Shown in pieces: positions 43,041 to 51,696 of a stretch of 64,000 nt of DNA. Numbering within the stretch: the first letter of the stretch is position 1; every line of letters begins with the position of its first letter. Source of the stretch: Myxococcota bacterium (GTDB lineage Bacteria; Myxococcota; XYA12-FULL-58-9; JALHOP01). Under the pieces are notes generated by a model. The model was given only the letters and a program-made list of their open reading frames with translations. It was not told the origin of the DNA and ran no database searches. The position numbers were made by a program, and so were the translations under genes. The DNA is taken from NCBI GenBank assembly GCA_022842935.1, contig JALHOP010000001.1, positions 620,001-684,000 on the forward strand. The letters are read 5' to 3'.

Positions 43041-44764
43041 GGCGCACCCATGGGAGTATGGTTCTCAGAACGGGCGGCGTGCGGCAAGAGCACCTCGACC
43101 GTGGTTCCTTCGCCCGGCGCGCTTTTTATGGCGATCGAGCCGGAATGGTCATCCACGAAGCGCTTGACGATCGTGAGACCGAGGCCCGTGCCGCCCGCCT
43201 TGTCGCTGAAGAAGGGCTCGAAAATACGGGCACGTGTGGCCTCGTTCATGCCCGGCCCCTGATCGCGAACGCTGAGCCTCAAACCTTCGTCGGAGGTGGA
43301 CATGGCGATGAACAGACCGTCGCCGCGGCGCATGGCGTCGATCGCGTTCTTGGCGAGGTTATGGAGAATGCGCTTTACGCGTCCCTGGTCGACGACGGCG
43401 AAGCCCGGCACGCGCTCGATCGTCAGCTTGATTCCGCGCGGCTCGCTGGTGTGGCGCAGGGTCTCGTGCAGGTCGGCCGCGAGGTTCTCGAGGTTCACCT
43501 CAGCGGCGCGCAGGCGGGTGTCCCCCCTGGCGAAGGCGAGGAGGTCGCCGATCATCGCCATCATCGCGTCGATTTGCGTAAGGATGCGACTGCAGCGGTA
43601 CGACCTCTGGGCCGGGTCGTCGTCGTCCTCCGCCATCAACTGGGCGTAGCCGGATACCGCCGTCATTGGAGTTCGCAGGTCGTGCGCGACGCTCGCAAGC
43701 ATCTGCCCGACGGCCGCCAAGCGTTCGTTGGTGCTGCGGAGCAGACGTTCGTCGGCGTTGGTGATCACGCGGGATAGCTGAGCCGCGACCACGGTCATCG
43801 TCTTGATGTCGTCGTCCTTGAAGCCGGCTCGGACGTCCCCGCGCGGCTCGGGCTGCGAAACCTCGAAAGCACCAATGATGCGGCGGTCCCAAACCAGCGG
43901 CACGCGAAGGATGCTGTGCTCCGGCATCGAAGCGCCGTAGTCGGCGACCAGTGCCAGCGGCTCGTTGGCAGTGACTGCCTCGACGCTCAGTCGATCGTGG
44001 CCCGCGAACCGGTAGATGACCGGTGTTCCTTGACCCGGACGCAGCAGTACCGCGGCAGCGCGCGCGTGAAGCTGGGCGCAGACCAACGTAAGCGCAGAGG
44101 TGAGGAGCCCGCGGACCTCGCTCGCTGCCGAGGCCTCTTGCTCGAGCGCGTAGAGCAGATCGAGCTCGCGATTGCGTTTGAGGAGCTCCTCGGAGAGCCG
44201 TGCGTTTTCGAGCACGAAGGAGATCTGGGCCGCGATTGCGGTCAACAGACCCATGTCCTGCTCGGTGAAGGGGCCACCTCGCCGATTGAGGACTTGGACC
44301 ACGCCTAGGAGCTCGCCCTCGGGGTCGAGCAAGGGCGCTGCGGCGACCGACCGCGTTCGAAAACCCGTTGTCTTGTCGACCGCAGGGTTGAAGCGATCGT
44401 CTGCGTAGGCATCCACGACGATCGCCGGCTCACGGTGCTCGGCGACCCAGCCGGCGATGCCGAGGCCCACGCGGAGGCGAATCTCGCGAACCTCCATGCC
44501 CTCGGCAATCTTGCTCCAGATCTCGTTCGCGTCCGCGTCGTAGAGAAAAAGGGTCGTGCGGGCAGCGCGCATCAGTCGCGTGACTTGAACCACGACCTGG
44601 GCAAGCAGCTGGTCGACACCAACCGTGTGAGCCAGGGATTCACCAATGGCTCGCACTGCGGCGAGCTGCTCGGCCAGGCTTTCGCGCGAGCTAAGTCGCG
44701 GTTTTCCTGCCTGTTTCCGTGTCTGTTTCCGTGTCACACCTGATTTCTTGGTCTTAGGCGACAT
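43037..44764 (-). CDS. soluble GAF-GAF histidine kinase
   Basis: A 575-residue sensor kinase without membrane spans. Two GAF domains (about 48-190 and 205-345) are followed by HisKA, with the phospho-His361 in Ala-His-Asp-Leu-Arg-Thr-Pro, and HATPase, with Asn in His-Asn-Leu-Ala-Lys-Asn-Ala and G boxes Asp-Gln-Gly-Pro-Gly-Met and Gly-Gly-Thr-Gly-Leu-Gly-Leu. No receiver domain. It would sense an intracellular small molecule. The ATG at 44764 has GGAG four bases upstream. It overlaps the Ser/Thr kinase gene; no response regulator is nearby, so the output partner is unknown. Confidence 0.95.
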   Translation of the reverse strand: MSPKTKKSGVTRKQTRKQAGKPRLSSRESLAEQLAAVRAIGESLAHTVGVDQLLAQVVVQVTRLMRAARTTLFLYDADANEIWSKIAEGMEVREIRLRVGLGIAGWVAEHREPAIVVDAYADDRFNPAVDKTTGFRTRSVAAAPLLDPEGELLGVVQVLNRRGGPFTEQDMGLLTAIAAQISFVLENARLSEELLKRNRELDLLYALEQEASAASEVRGLLTSALTLVCAQLHARAAAVLLRPGQGTPVIYRFAGHDRLSVEAVTANEPLALVADYGASMPEHSILRVPLVWDRRIIGAFEVSQPEPRGDVRAGFKDDDIKTMTVVAAQLSRVITNADERLLRSTNERLAAVGQMLASVAHDLRTPMTAVSGYAQLMAEDDDDPAQRSYRCSRILTQIDAMMAMIGDLLAFARGDTRLRAAEVNLENLAADLHETLRHTSEPRGIKLTIERVPGFAVVDQGRVKRILHNLAKNAIDAMRRGDGLFIAMSTSDEGLRLSVRDQGPGMNEATRARIFEPFFSDKAGGTGLGLTIVKRFVDDHSGSIAIKSAPGEGTTVEVLLPHAARSENHTPMGAP

Positions 44765-44803
44765 CAGTCTCCGTGCGCCGATAATGCCGACGGGGTCACC
44801 ACG

Positions 44804-44838
44804 GTTAAACGCCCGACGTGTCCCGGGAATTGTTTAAC
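44804..44838. promoter_or_regulatory. inverted repeat in divergent promoter
   Basis: GTTAAAC (44804-44810) and GTTTAAC (44832-44838) are exact inverted copies 21 bases apart, with centres about 28 bases, nearly three helix turns, apart. They lie between the histidine kinase gene and the very large plus-strand gene. AT-rich arms in a GC-rich genome favour a protein-binding role. Confidence 0.4.
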
Positions 44839-44874
44839 ACACCAAGCCGACCGACGGGTCGACTGGGAGACCGG

Positions 44875-47800
44875 ATGAGTCAGCGGGCCGTGACTGCGGC
44901 AACGCCTCCGACGTTAGGCAGTACCGGACAAGGGGACTGGGACGCCGTTCCTTTGGCCAGTGGCAGCTCGGTCATCGAGGCGCTGCGCGCTCGCGGTGTG
45001 CCCGTCACCCGTGACGTTTTGGCGGCCATCGCCCAAGTAAATGGCATCCGTGACTTTCGCCGTATCGCGGCCGGAACGTCGTTGTGGTTGCCAAGGCGCG
45101 AGTCGATTTCTGGCGATCGCGCGCAGGTGTGGCGCGAAGCCTACCGGGGGCTCACCCCCGACAGTTTCGCCACCGTCGACAGCGATCGCGCGCGTGGCTC
45201 GGTTCGGGGACGAGCCGCCGACGGTCCCCGCCTCGCCGCGCCAAGCCCGGCCCGCGGCCCGCGGCCGCAGTCGGTACCTACCCAAGACCTCACGGTCGAC
45301 CCCCTCGACGTCCCCGCAGCCGAGAGGCCTCCGGCCCCCATCATTCCTAGCGCGCCCGTGCTCGATCCCAACGCGCCGGTCCTCGACCCGGCTCCCGTGG
45401 TCGCAGCGCCCCCAGGGGTCCTTGCCGACGCGAGCGCCGTGCCTGCCCCGACGGTCCCTGACGCGAGAGCCGCGCTTCCCGATCCAAGTGCAATCGCCGC
45501 CAACCCCGACGCGGTTGCGGCGGACCCCCTGGCCGTCCCTGCTGGCCCCGCCGCCGCAGTGCCCGATCCCTCCGCTGCAGCGGTCGCGGCTCCTGCTCCG
45601 GCGAGCCAGCTTCAGCAGCTCACCGTGGGTCTTGCCACAGAGTTGCGCGCGGGTAACCGCGACAACGTTCTGCGCATCGTCTACGCGTTGATGGCGAGCC
45701 CTGATTGGACGAACCAGGACGCCCGCCGCGCCTATGCTGCCGCTGTTGGTTCGCAGAACGAATGGCAGCTCATCGCGGATCTACGCGCATCGGGCATGTC
45801 GAGCCGCGACATTTTGCGCGCCAGTGAATACGTCTGGAACGACGAGTCGACGCCCTTCGATGGCCAGGTGAGCCCGCCGATCCGCGCCGTTCTCGCCGCC
45901 ATCGGCTACCGCGAGCGCGGCTTCATGCAGCTCGACGCCGCCGTCGGTACCGCTGACGCGAGCTTCGAAGATGCGTTGTGGGAGATCGTCGAAAGCATCG
46001 GCGTCGATGCCGCCAACGCCGTCATCGCAAGCCGGGCGGGCGCGAACCCTGCGGGCACTGTCTCGAACGCGCGCTTTACCCACGACCCGGCAAACCCCGG
46101 CATCATCGGCCGCCTTGCCGACATGGTGTACCCGCATCGGCGGCCGGCTCCGCTCGACGGCGCTATTCAGGCGGCGCCAGCCGGGAGCAACCCGTTGGCC
46201 GACATGGTCAACAGCGAGTACGCGCGCTGGAAGAACGTGGCAGGGGGCTTTAGTGGCGCGCGACGCGACCGCATGCTCGCGATCTTGCGTATGCCTCCGG
46301 GCACCGACCGGCGCTCATTCGAAATCGCTTCGCAAGCGACGGCCGCCACCGGCGAAGACTTTCTCAAGCTCTTCGAAGGCCGTACCCGCGAACAGATGAC
46401 CGCCATCACGGCGGCTTTCAACGCTGGGTTTGGTAGCGAACACGGGGGCAGCCTCGACTCCCGCGCGCTCTCAATGCTCGACGGTGACCAGATGCTGCGC
46501 TACCAGGCTCTGCTCCTGGGCACCCGGAGCGATCCGACCGCGGCCGCGCGCTATATCGCTTTGACAGTTCGCGCGCGCGCCCGCGACAGCGATGGCCTTC
46601 GCGCCGCTCTACGCCTCGTTGGCAGCACGGAGGCCGGTACTCCGACCTGGCAACAGGTGCAGGATGCCGACGCCAGACTCGACCCGACCCGCGCGAACGC
46701 AACGCCACTTGATGGCATTCTGCAGCGCTTGGGTAACGACCCCATGGTCCACGTCGTGCGCCGCGACAACGCAAGCCCCGACGAACCGGCGGGTATCGCC
46801 CGACGAATCCTCGGCAGTCGTGACCCGCGCGAAATCGAGCGTCTTCTAAAGCGGACAGACGGCGATCTCTTCAATGATCAAGAGCTCGCGATCATGAATC
46901 AGACGGCGGCGCAGCTCACGGGCGGCGACCCTGCGGCGAATCCCAGCAATCTCTATCGCCACATCGCCGAGCTCTGCGGCCCGAATAGCGAAGCTGCCCT
47001 CATCGTGCAGCGCGTAGGTGGACCGCGCGTCGATGCGCCGCTCCACGACGAGCATGGTCGGCTCTCCCCGGCGGCACAGCTCTTTTTCGCCCTTCAGCGG
47101 GGCGATGCGACGGCGGTTAGCACGCTGCTCTCGCGGACGCCGTTCGTTGCCCTGAGCGGCGTCGAGCGCGCCTACGAGCAGGTCGTGGCTCACATGAGTC
47201 AGGCCGGCGTCGCGCCGCCCGGCTCCACCGCGGATATTCGCGCTGCGGTTCGCGGTGTCTTGCGCGGCGAAGAGCGTCAGCGCGCCTTGCAGTTCTTGAC
47301 CGGTTTCGACGCCACACGCGCCGATGCCGCGAACCAAACCGGAGCCCAGCTCGCCGCCGCGGTAAGCGCCGATCTGCGATCGCGCTGTGCTTGGCTCCTG
47401 CGTCAGTTCGACCACGAGCGCGAGCCTCTCGAAGAGCGACTCATGCAGTTCGAGGTGACGCTCGCGCAGGTGCTCACCGCGGTGCAGCAGCGACGGCAAG
47501 CCTCGGGACAAGCGACCGAGCTCACCGACGAAGAGCAGGTTCGCCTCGGCGAGGCGGTTCGCCGCCTGGTTGGCCAGCGTCGCAACTTCGAGGTGGAACG
47601 GGATGCGCTGGCGCGGACCATCCAGGACACGACCATCCTGGTGTCGACCACCGTGGCATCGATCGCGGTCAGCGTTGGCACCTTCGGCGTTGGTGCGGCG
47701 CCCAGCGCCGCGCTGTGGACCACGGTTGCGACGCGCATCGCCGCAGTCGCTACGGTTGGCACTGCTGCGGGGCTTGTGACCGCGCCGTTGCAGGGGGGCG

Positions 47801-49308
47801 ACAACCGGTACTTGACGAGCGGCGCGCGTGGTTTCGCCTACGGCGCGTTCTCCGGGTTGGGCGCCGCGTCGCCGCAGGCGAACGCCATCCTGGCCCGCGT
47901 CATTCCTGGTGCCGGCATCGTCGCGGGCACTGCCCGCAACGGCATCGTCATGGCGACGGTGATGGGTGGCCTGTCGGCGTCGAGCAACATTGGTGTCGAG
48001 TTCGAGAGCACGCAGGAGGCGCTGCGCAAGGTCTCGGGCGATGCCCTCCGCGGCGCGCTTTTCGGCTTGGGCTTCGCTGGCGTCATGGGCTTTGCGCAGT
48101 GGCTCATCCGCGCCGGTGGCGGCGTTCCCAGTGTGCCTGCGGGTCACTGGGAACAACTCAACGAGAACCTACGCGGTTATATCGGCGCGCGCGATCTGCG
48201 CGGCATGGAGCGCGCGTTCGCGAACCTCTCGGGCGGACAGCTGCCTCCTCCGGGCGTCGTCATCGAGCTTACCGACGAGGCTCGCGCATTGCTGTCGCAA
48301 GGTATCAATCGACACCTAGCGACGTTGGCACAGGCACCTGCGTCGTCTGTAGCCGCGATGACAGAGCAGGCGCGCTGGCTCACCACCCTCACGCTCTACG
48401 CCAACGCCAGCGGCATCCAGCTCCAGGGTGAGGCGCTACAGCATGCCGTGGCGCTCATGCAACGCATGGGTGTCGCAGAGGCAAGCGCGCGGTTGACTGA
48501 AGCGCAGGCTCGTAGTCTGCTGCAGCAGACCGCCGAGCGTCTCCGCGCTGGCGAGCAGATCCTCCGAGGGCCGCCGCCGCCAGTGCCGACGCCCGGCTCG
48601 GTTCCGGTCAGCGGGGGCCCAGCGGCGCAGCGTGGTGTGCGCTTGCTGCATGCCTCGAGCCGAGCGCCGGTGGAGCTGCGTAGCTGGGCGCAGGTCAACG
48701 TCCACGCCCGGAACGCAGGTACGCGCGCCATGCCGCTCGAGGCCGCTTTGCACACGCGCCAGGAGCTCATCACCGTACGCAACATGCTCGAGACTCAGCA
48801 GGGGCGGGCGTCTCTCGCCGCCATGCAGCGGGAGCTGGGACCGATCGCCGCGCGTGATCTCGACGCCCTTCGCCGGGGTTACCTGAGCGCCATCGGTCGT
48901 GTCGATCAGCAGATTGCGCAGACGTTGCGCAGTGAGGCCGCGCAGCTCGCGCGCGCGAGCATCCCAGCGGGCGACATCGGTCCGTACTACACGCGCCTTG
49001 CCCGCTTGCACGAGATGCAGGTGTCGCTTGGCGCCATGCGTTCGCAGGGCATGACCCGCGAGGTGTTCGAAGCGGCCTCGCATGGCGTTGCCGAGTCACG
49101 TCGTGCTCTCGACACGGCCCTGGCGGCGCGGGTCCGCGAGACCTTCGCGAACCCCGGCGCCGATCCCCGCGGTATGCTCGGTACGGTCGTGCAGTTCCGC
49201 GACACCATGCGCGCGCAAGGCTTCGTCGAAGCTGCTCCCGAGACGATGCGCGCCTTCAACGAAGCGATTCAGCGCTTCCAGCGCGCCGCGGCCCCACGCG
49301 TGGCATGA
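44875..49308 (+). CDS. 1477-residue LysM/annexin-like protein
   Basis: No signal peptide is seen. About residues 31-77 resemble a LysM domain (Ala-Gly-Thr-Ser-Leu-Trp-Leu-Pro at the end). A Pro/Ala/Val-rich linker (about 120-250) leads to a long helical region (about 250-880). Segments such as Ala-Phe-Asn-Ala-Gly-Phe-Gly...Leu-Leu-Asp-Gly-Asp and Leu-Ala-Ala-Gly-Leu resemble annexin repeats of other myxobacterial giant proteins. A charged coiled-coil stretch (about 840-910) is followed by glycine-rich hydrophobic segments (about 918-1065) that may insert in a membrane, then more helix to the end. ATG at 44875 is used because GGGAG lies five bases upstream; a GTG at 44818 is possible. Function unknown. 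It is divergent from the kinase pair and leads to the acyltransferase and EF-hand genes. Confidence 0.8.
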   Translation: MSQRAVTAATPPTLGSTGQGDWDAVPLASGSSVIEALRARGVPVTRDVLAAIAQVNGIRDFRRIAAGTSLWLPRRESISGDRAQVWREAYRGLTPDSFATVDSDRARGSVRGRAADGPRLAAPSPARGPRPQSVPTQDLTVDPLDVPAAERPPAPIIPSAPVLDPNAPVLDPAPVVAAPPGVLADASAVPAPTVPDARAALPDPSAIAANPDAVAADPLAVPAGPAAAVPDPSAAAVAAPAPASQLQQLTVGLATELRAGNRDNVLRIVYALMASPDWTNQDARRAYAAAVGSQNEWQLIADLRASGMSSRDILRASEYVWNDESTPFDGQVSPPIRAVLAAIGYRERGFMQLDAAVGTADASFEDALWEIVESIGVDAANAVIASRAGANPAGTVSNARFTHDPANPGIIGRLADMVYPHRRPAPLDGAIQAAPAGSNPLADMVNSEYARWKNVAGGFSGARRDRMLAILRMPPGTDRRSFEIASQATAATGEDFLKLFEGRTREQMTAITAAFNAGFGSEHGGSLDSRALSMLDGDQMLRYQALLLGTRSDPTAAARYIALTVRARARDSDGLRAALRLVGSTEAGTPTWQQVQDADARLDPTRANATPLDGILQRLGNDPMVHVVRRDNASPDEPAGIARRILGSRDPREIERLLKRTDGDLFNDQELAIMNQTAAQLTGGDPAANPSNLYRHIAELCGPNSEAALIVQRVGGPRVDAPLHDEHGRLSPAAQLFFALQRGDATAVSTLLSRTPFVALSGVERAYEQVVAHMSQAGVAPPGSTADIRAAVRGVLRGEERQRALQFLTGFDATRADAANQTGAQLAAAVSADLRSRCAWLLRQFDHEREPLEERLMQFEVTLAQVLTAVQQRRQASGQATELTDEEQVRLGEAVRRLVGQRRNFEVERDALARTIQDTTILVSTTVASIAVSVGTFGVGAAPSAALWTTVATRIAAVATVGTAAGLVTAPLQGGDNRYLTSGARGFAYGAFSGLGAASPQANAILARVIPGAGIVAGTARNGIVMATVMGGLSASSNIGVEFESTQEALRKVSGDALRGALFGLGFAGVMGFAQWLIRAGGGVPSVPAGHWEQLNENLRGYIGARDLRGMERAFANLSGGQLPPPGVVIELTDEARALLSQGINRHLATLAQAPASSVAAMTEQARWLTTLTLYANASGIQLQGEALQHAVALMQRMGVAEASARLTEAQARSLLQQTAERLRAGEQILRGPPPPVPTPGSVPVSGGPAAQRGVRLLHASSRAPVELRSWAQVNVHARNAGTRAMPLEAALHTRQELITVRNMLETQQGRASLAAMQRELGPIAARDLDALRRGYLSAIGRVDQQIAQTLRSEAAQLARASIPAGDIGPYYTRLARLHEMQVSLGAMRSQGMTREVFEAASHGVAESRRALDTALAARVRETFANPGADPRGMLGTVVQFRDTMRAQGFVEAAPETMRAFNEAIQRFQRAAAPRVA

Positions 49309-49610
49309 ACGCATACCGGTGCTCGAGTCGTTCGCGTCGCGGGTCGTCTGTCGCAACGCCGAGCCCCAGCGCCAAAAACGGTGGGCTAAGCCTCGGGCCT
49401 GGCGCCGCGTTCCTGTAGCGTCCAGCGCCGCGTTCGCGATCAATCGGTGCGACTTCGTAGCCCTCGAAGGGCGCCGTTCTCCGTGTCGAGCGGTCTCGCC
49501 GCAACCCGAACCGACGCGGTGACAGGGTCGTGCCCTTGGCTCTCGCGCATCAGCGCTCGCGACCGGGCCGATACATCGAGCAATCGAAAACCAGATTGTG
49601 CGAGGTGTTT
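49309..49610. other. 302-base gap before the acyltransferase gene
   Basis: No gene, tRNA or convincing promoter was seen. A short stem (GCCCT/AGGGC) near 49460 is weak. A longer reading of the acyltransferase gene from GTG 49530 would use part of it, but the start at 49611 has a better ribosome site. Confidence 0.5.
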
Positions 49611-51167
49611 GTGGATTCGCTCGACCCCCTTAGCAAACGCAGCGCTCCCGTCGTGCCGCCCGCGGCGGCCGGGGCCTCTTCTCCATCCGTTACAGCGACG
49701 GGCCCATCCGTAGCGCGACTACAGAAGCCAGCTCCGCATTTCGCCGAAAGCGCTGCCGCTGACGTTGGAGTCACGCGCCCCGAGAACGCTGCGGCTGCGA
49801 CCGAGATGGTTGCGCGCCCCCCGAGTCAGCTCACGACCTTCGTCAGCCCCACGCCGCGGCCGGCGCTCATTCGCGCCCTAGGCGCCGTGAACCGCGTACT
49901 CTGTTTGGGCGGAATCCCTGGGTTGCGCCGTGTACCGCTGTTGAACCTCATCCCTGGCGTGCAGGGCCTGGCGAAGATCGAGAAGATCGACTTTCCGTCA
50001 AGCGATGAGGCGCGCTTGGCTCGCACGGTGAATCCGAAGACAGCCGCCTTCATGACCCCAAACCACCCCGAGTTCTTCACGGATTGGATGATCGACAAGG
50101 AGATCTCCACCCGTGTCGCGCCGCTCATGGCGAGCTGGGCGACCCACACCGTCGTCAACGGCATGGGACGGGCGATGCAGTCGTTTTGGCTGGCCAACAA
50201 CCTCGTCGCGCAGATCCCTGGCGCAGGTGGTGCGCAAGGCAAGGCGTATTCGGTGCAGTGGGCGCTCGCGGGCCATGGCGTGCTCTTGCACTCCGAAGGC
50301 ACGGTCGGATGGCATGGCGACCATGTCGCGACCCTCTTCGATGGCGCGCTCGACATGGCGATCGAGGCGTCGCGTCAGGCAGCCGAAACGGGTGATGCGC
50401 GGCCGGTCTTCGTCGCGCCTCTCGTCTGGAAGCTCTCGTTTCTCGGCGACGTCACGCAGGGCTTGAGCAAAGAGCTCGACTTCATCGAGCGTCGTCTTCG
50501 TCTTCCAAAGCGGACAGGTGAAGACCTTGGCGCGCGTGTGCACGCGGTCTATGCCGAGCTGCTCTCGCGAGACGCCACGAAGCTTGGCGCAACCATCGAT
50601 GCAAGCGCGAGCTACTTCGACAATCAAGCGAGCATCGCTCGTGCCATCACCGCGCGACTCGACCATGTGCGGGGTGCTCGCAGCGCTGAGCCGCAAGACA
50701 GCGCACTCGACGCGCTGCATGAATCCCTCCGCGCGGCATCACGTTGGTTGCGCGCCACCAACGATGCTGATGTCGCCGACAAGAAAGCTGTTCAGTCGCT
50801 CGTGCGCATGGGCCAGCGTCTCTTGCGCTTGCGACCCGAAATGTATCGCGCGGAGCGTCTCACCCAGGAGCAGATTGCCGAGAACTGCAAACGCATCCGC
50901 AGCGACTACTGCACGGGAACCCTTCGCGATGCTTTGGCCAAGTTCATTCCACGCCCGGTCGGACCGCGCGTTGCCCACATCCGCGTGCCGGAGGCGCTCG
51001 AGATCAGCAGGGAGTGGCGCGAGCTCGCCACGGACGAAGAGCGACACGCGGCGACCGTGAGCATGATTCGCCGGCGTATGCAGGATGCCCTCGACGCCGT
51101 TAATCGTGAATTTCCTTCGGTCGGTCCCACGGTCGCCAATCCGTTCTTGCGATCACACGGGGACTAG
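49611..51167 (+). CDS. PlsC-like acyltransferase
   Basis: About 518 residues. The N-terminal 100 are a Pro/Ala-rich linker. The catalytic core includes Asn151-His152-Pro-Glu-Phe-Phe-Thr-Asp158, an altered acyltransferase motif I in which His and Asp are five residues apart rather than four, and Glu229-Gly-Thr (Ser-Glu-Gly-Thr-Val) like motif III. The C-terminal third is helical. The family (lysophospholipid acyltransferases) joins acyl chains to a glycerol lipid at membranes, but the altered motif and the long ends mean another acyl acceptor is possible. The GTG at 49611 has GAGG five bases upstream. It follows the giant LysM protein on the same strand. Confidence 0.72.
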   Translation: MDSLDPLSKRSAPVVPPAAAGASSPSVTATGPSVARLQKPAPHFAESAAADVGVTRPENAAAATEMVARPPSQLTTFVSPTPRPALIRALGAVNRVLCLGGIPGLRRVPLLNLIPGVQGLAKIEKIDFPSSDEARLARTVNPKTAAFMTPNHPEFFTDWMIDKEISTRVAPLMASWATHTVVNGMGRAMQSFWLANNLVAQIPGAGGAQGKAYSVQWALAGHGVLLHSEGTVGWHGDHVATLFDGALDMAIEASRQAAETGDARPVFVAPLVWKLSFLGDVTQGLSKELDFIERRLRLPKRTGEDLGARVHAVYAELLSRDATKLGATIDASASYFDNQASIARAITARLDHVRGARSAEPQDSALDALHESLRAASRWLRATNDADVADKKAVQSLVRMGQRLLRLRPEMYRAERLTQEQIAENCKRIRSDYCTGTLRDALAKFIPRPVGPRVAHIRVPEALEISREWRELATDEERHAATVSMIRRRMQDALDAVNREFPSVGPTVANPFLRSHGD

Positions 51168-51230
51168 ATACCGGCATTCGTCGAGCGTTTTTTTGGCAAC
51201 ACCTGAGGTCTGGCGTCGATACTGGAGATA

Positions 51231-51262
51231 GACGAGCCGACCATGGGGTGGTCTAGCTCGTC
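51231..51262 (+). other. stable hairpin just before the EF-hand gene
   Basis: GACGAGC (51231-51237) pairs with GCTCGTC (51256-51262) and, inside, GACCA (51239-51243) with TGGTC (51249-51253), giving 12 base pairs with a small internal loop. It ends right before the GGAG of the next gene (51263-51266). In RNA it would lie next to the ribosome site, so translational control is possible. Confidence 0.55.
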
Positions 51263-51274
51263 GGAGCTCGCGCG

Positions 51275-51688
51275 ATGACCAACGAACCGATTACTGGGTT
51301 TTTCTCGCGTCATGACAGCTTCGACCTCGACGGCGATGGAGCAACCAGCAACGATGAAAGGGCCGTGTTTGCGACCCTGAACGTCGACGGTGACCAGTTC
51401 TTGACGTTTCACGATGCGGACATCGTGCAGAGGAACTTCACCACCGGCCGCCAACAAGCCGTCGAGCGCCTGCTGGCATCGAGTGCGTCGTACAATCAGC
51501 GGTACTCCGAGGGGCTCGAAAAGAGGCCATTCCGCGGTTTCTTGACCAACGCCCACAACCGGACCCTGGCCGAGTCGACAGCGCGCCTCGCCCACGCCTT
51601 CGCGCCCCCGGGTAGCGCTCAGCAGCAACGCGCGGGAGCAGCGTTGCTCGGCCTGAGGGCGGCGCCGGCGAAACCGATTCTACGTTGA
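51275..51688 (+). CDS. EF-hand protein
   Basis: A 137-residue soluble protein. Residues 17-28 form a full EF-hand loop (Asp-Leu-Asp-Gly-Asp-Gly-Ala-Thr-Ser-Asn-Asp-Glu) with Glu at position 12. A second loop at 36-47 begins Asn-Val-Asp-Gly-Asp and ends in Asp rather than Glu, so it may bind weakly. The rest is helical and polar with no signal peptide. Calcium sensing is likely. A strong hairpin lies just upstream. It is convergent with polA, with eight bases between the two stops. Confidence 0.85.
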   Translation: MTNEPITGFFSRHDSFDLDGDGATSNDERAVFATLNVDGDQFLTFHDADIVQRNFTTGRQQAVERLLASSASYNQRYSEGLEKRPFRGFLTNAHNRTLAESTARLAHAFAPPGSAQQQRAGAALLGLRAAPAKPILR

Positions 51689-51696
51689 GCGACCGT

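Noticed and set aside
46846-48156. Minus-strand open frame opposite the giant LysM gene
   Set aside because: High GC makes long antisense frames common; the plus frame has domain-like structure throughout.
44875-49308. Idea that the giant protein is a polymorphic toxin or phage tape measure
   Set aside because: No toxin tail, immunity gene, phage or injection genes lie nearby.
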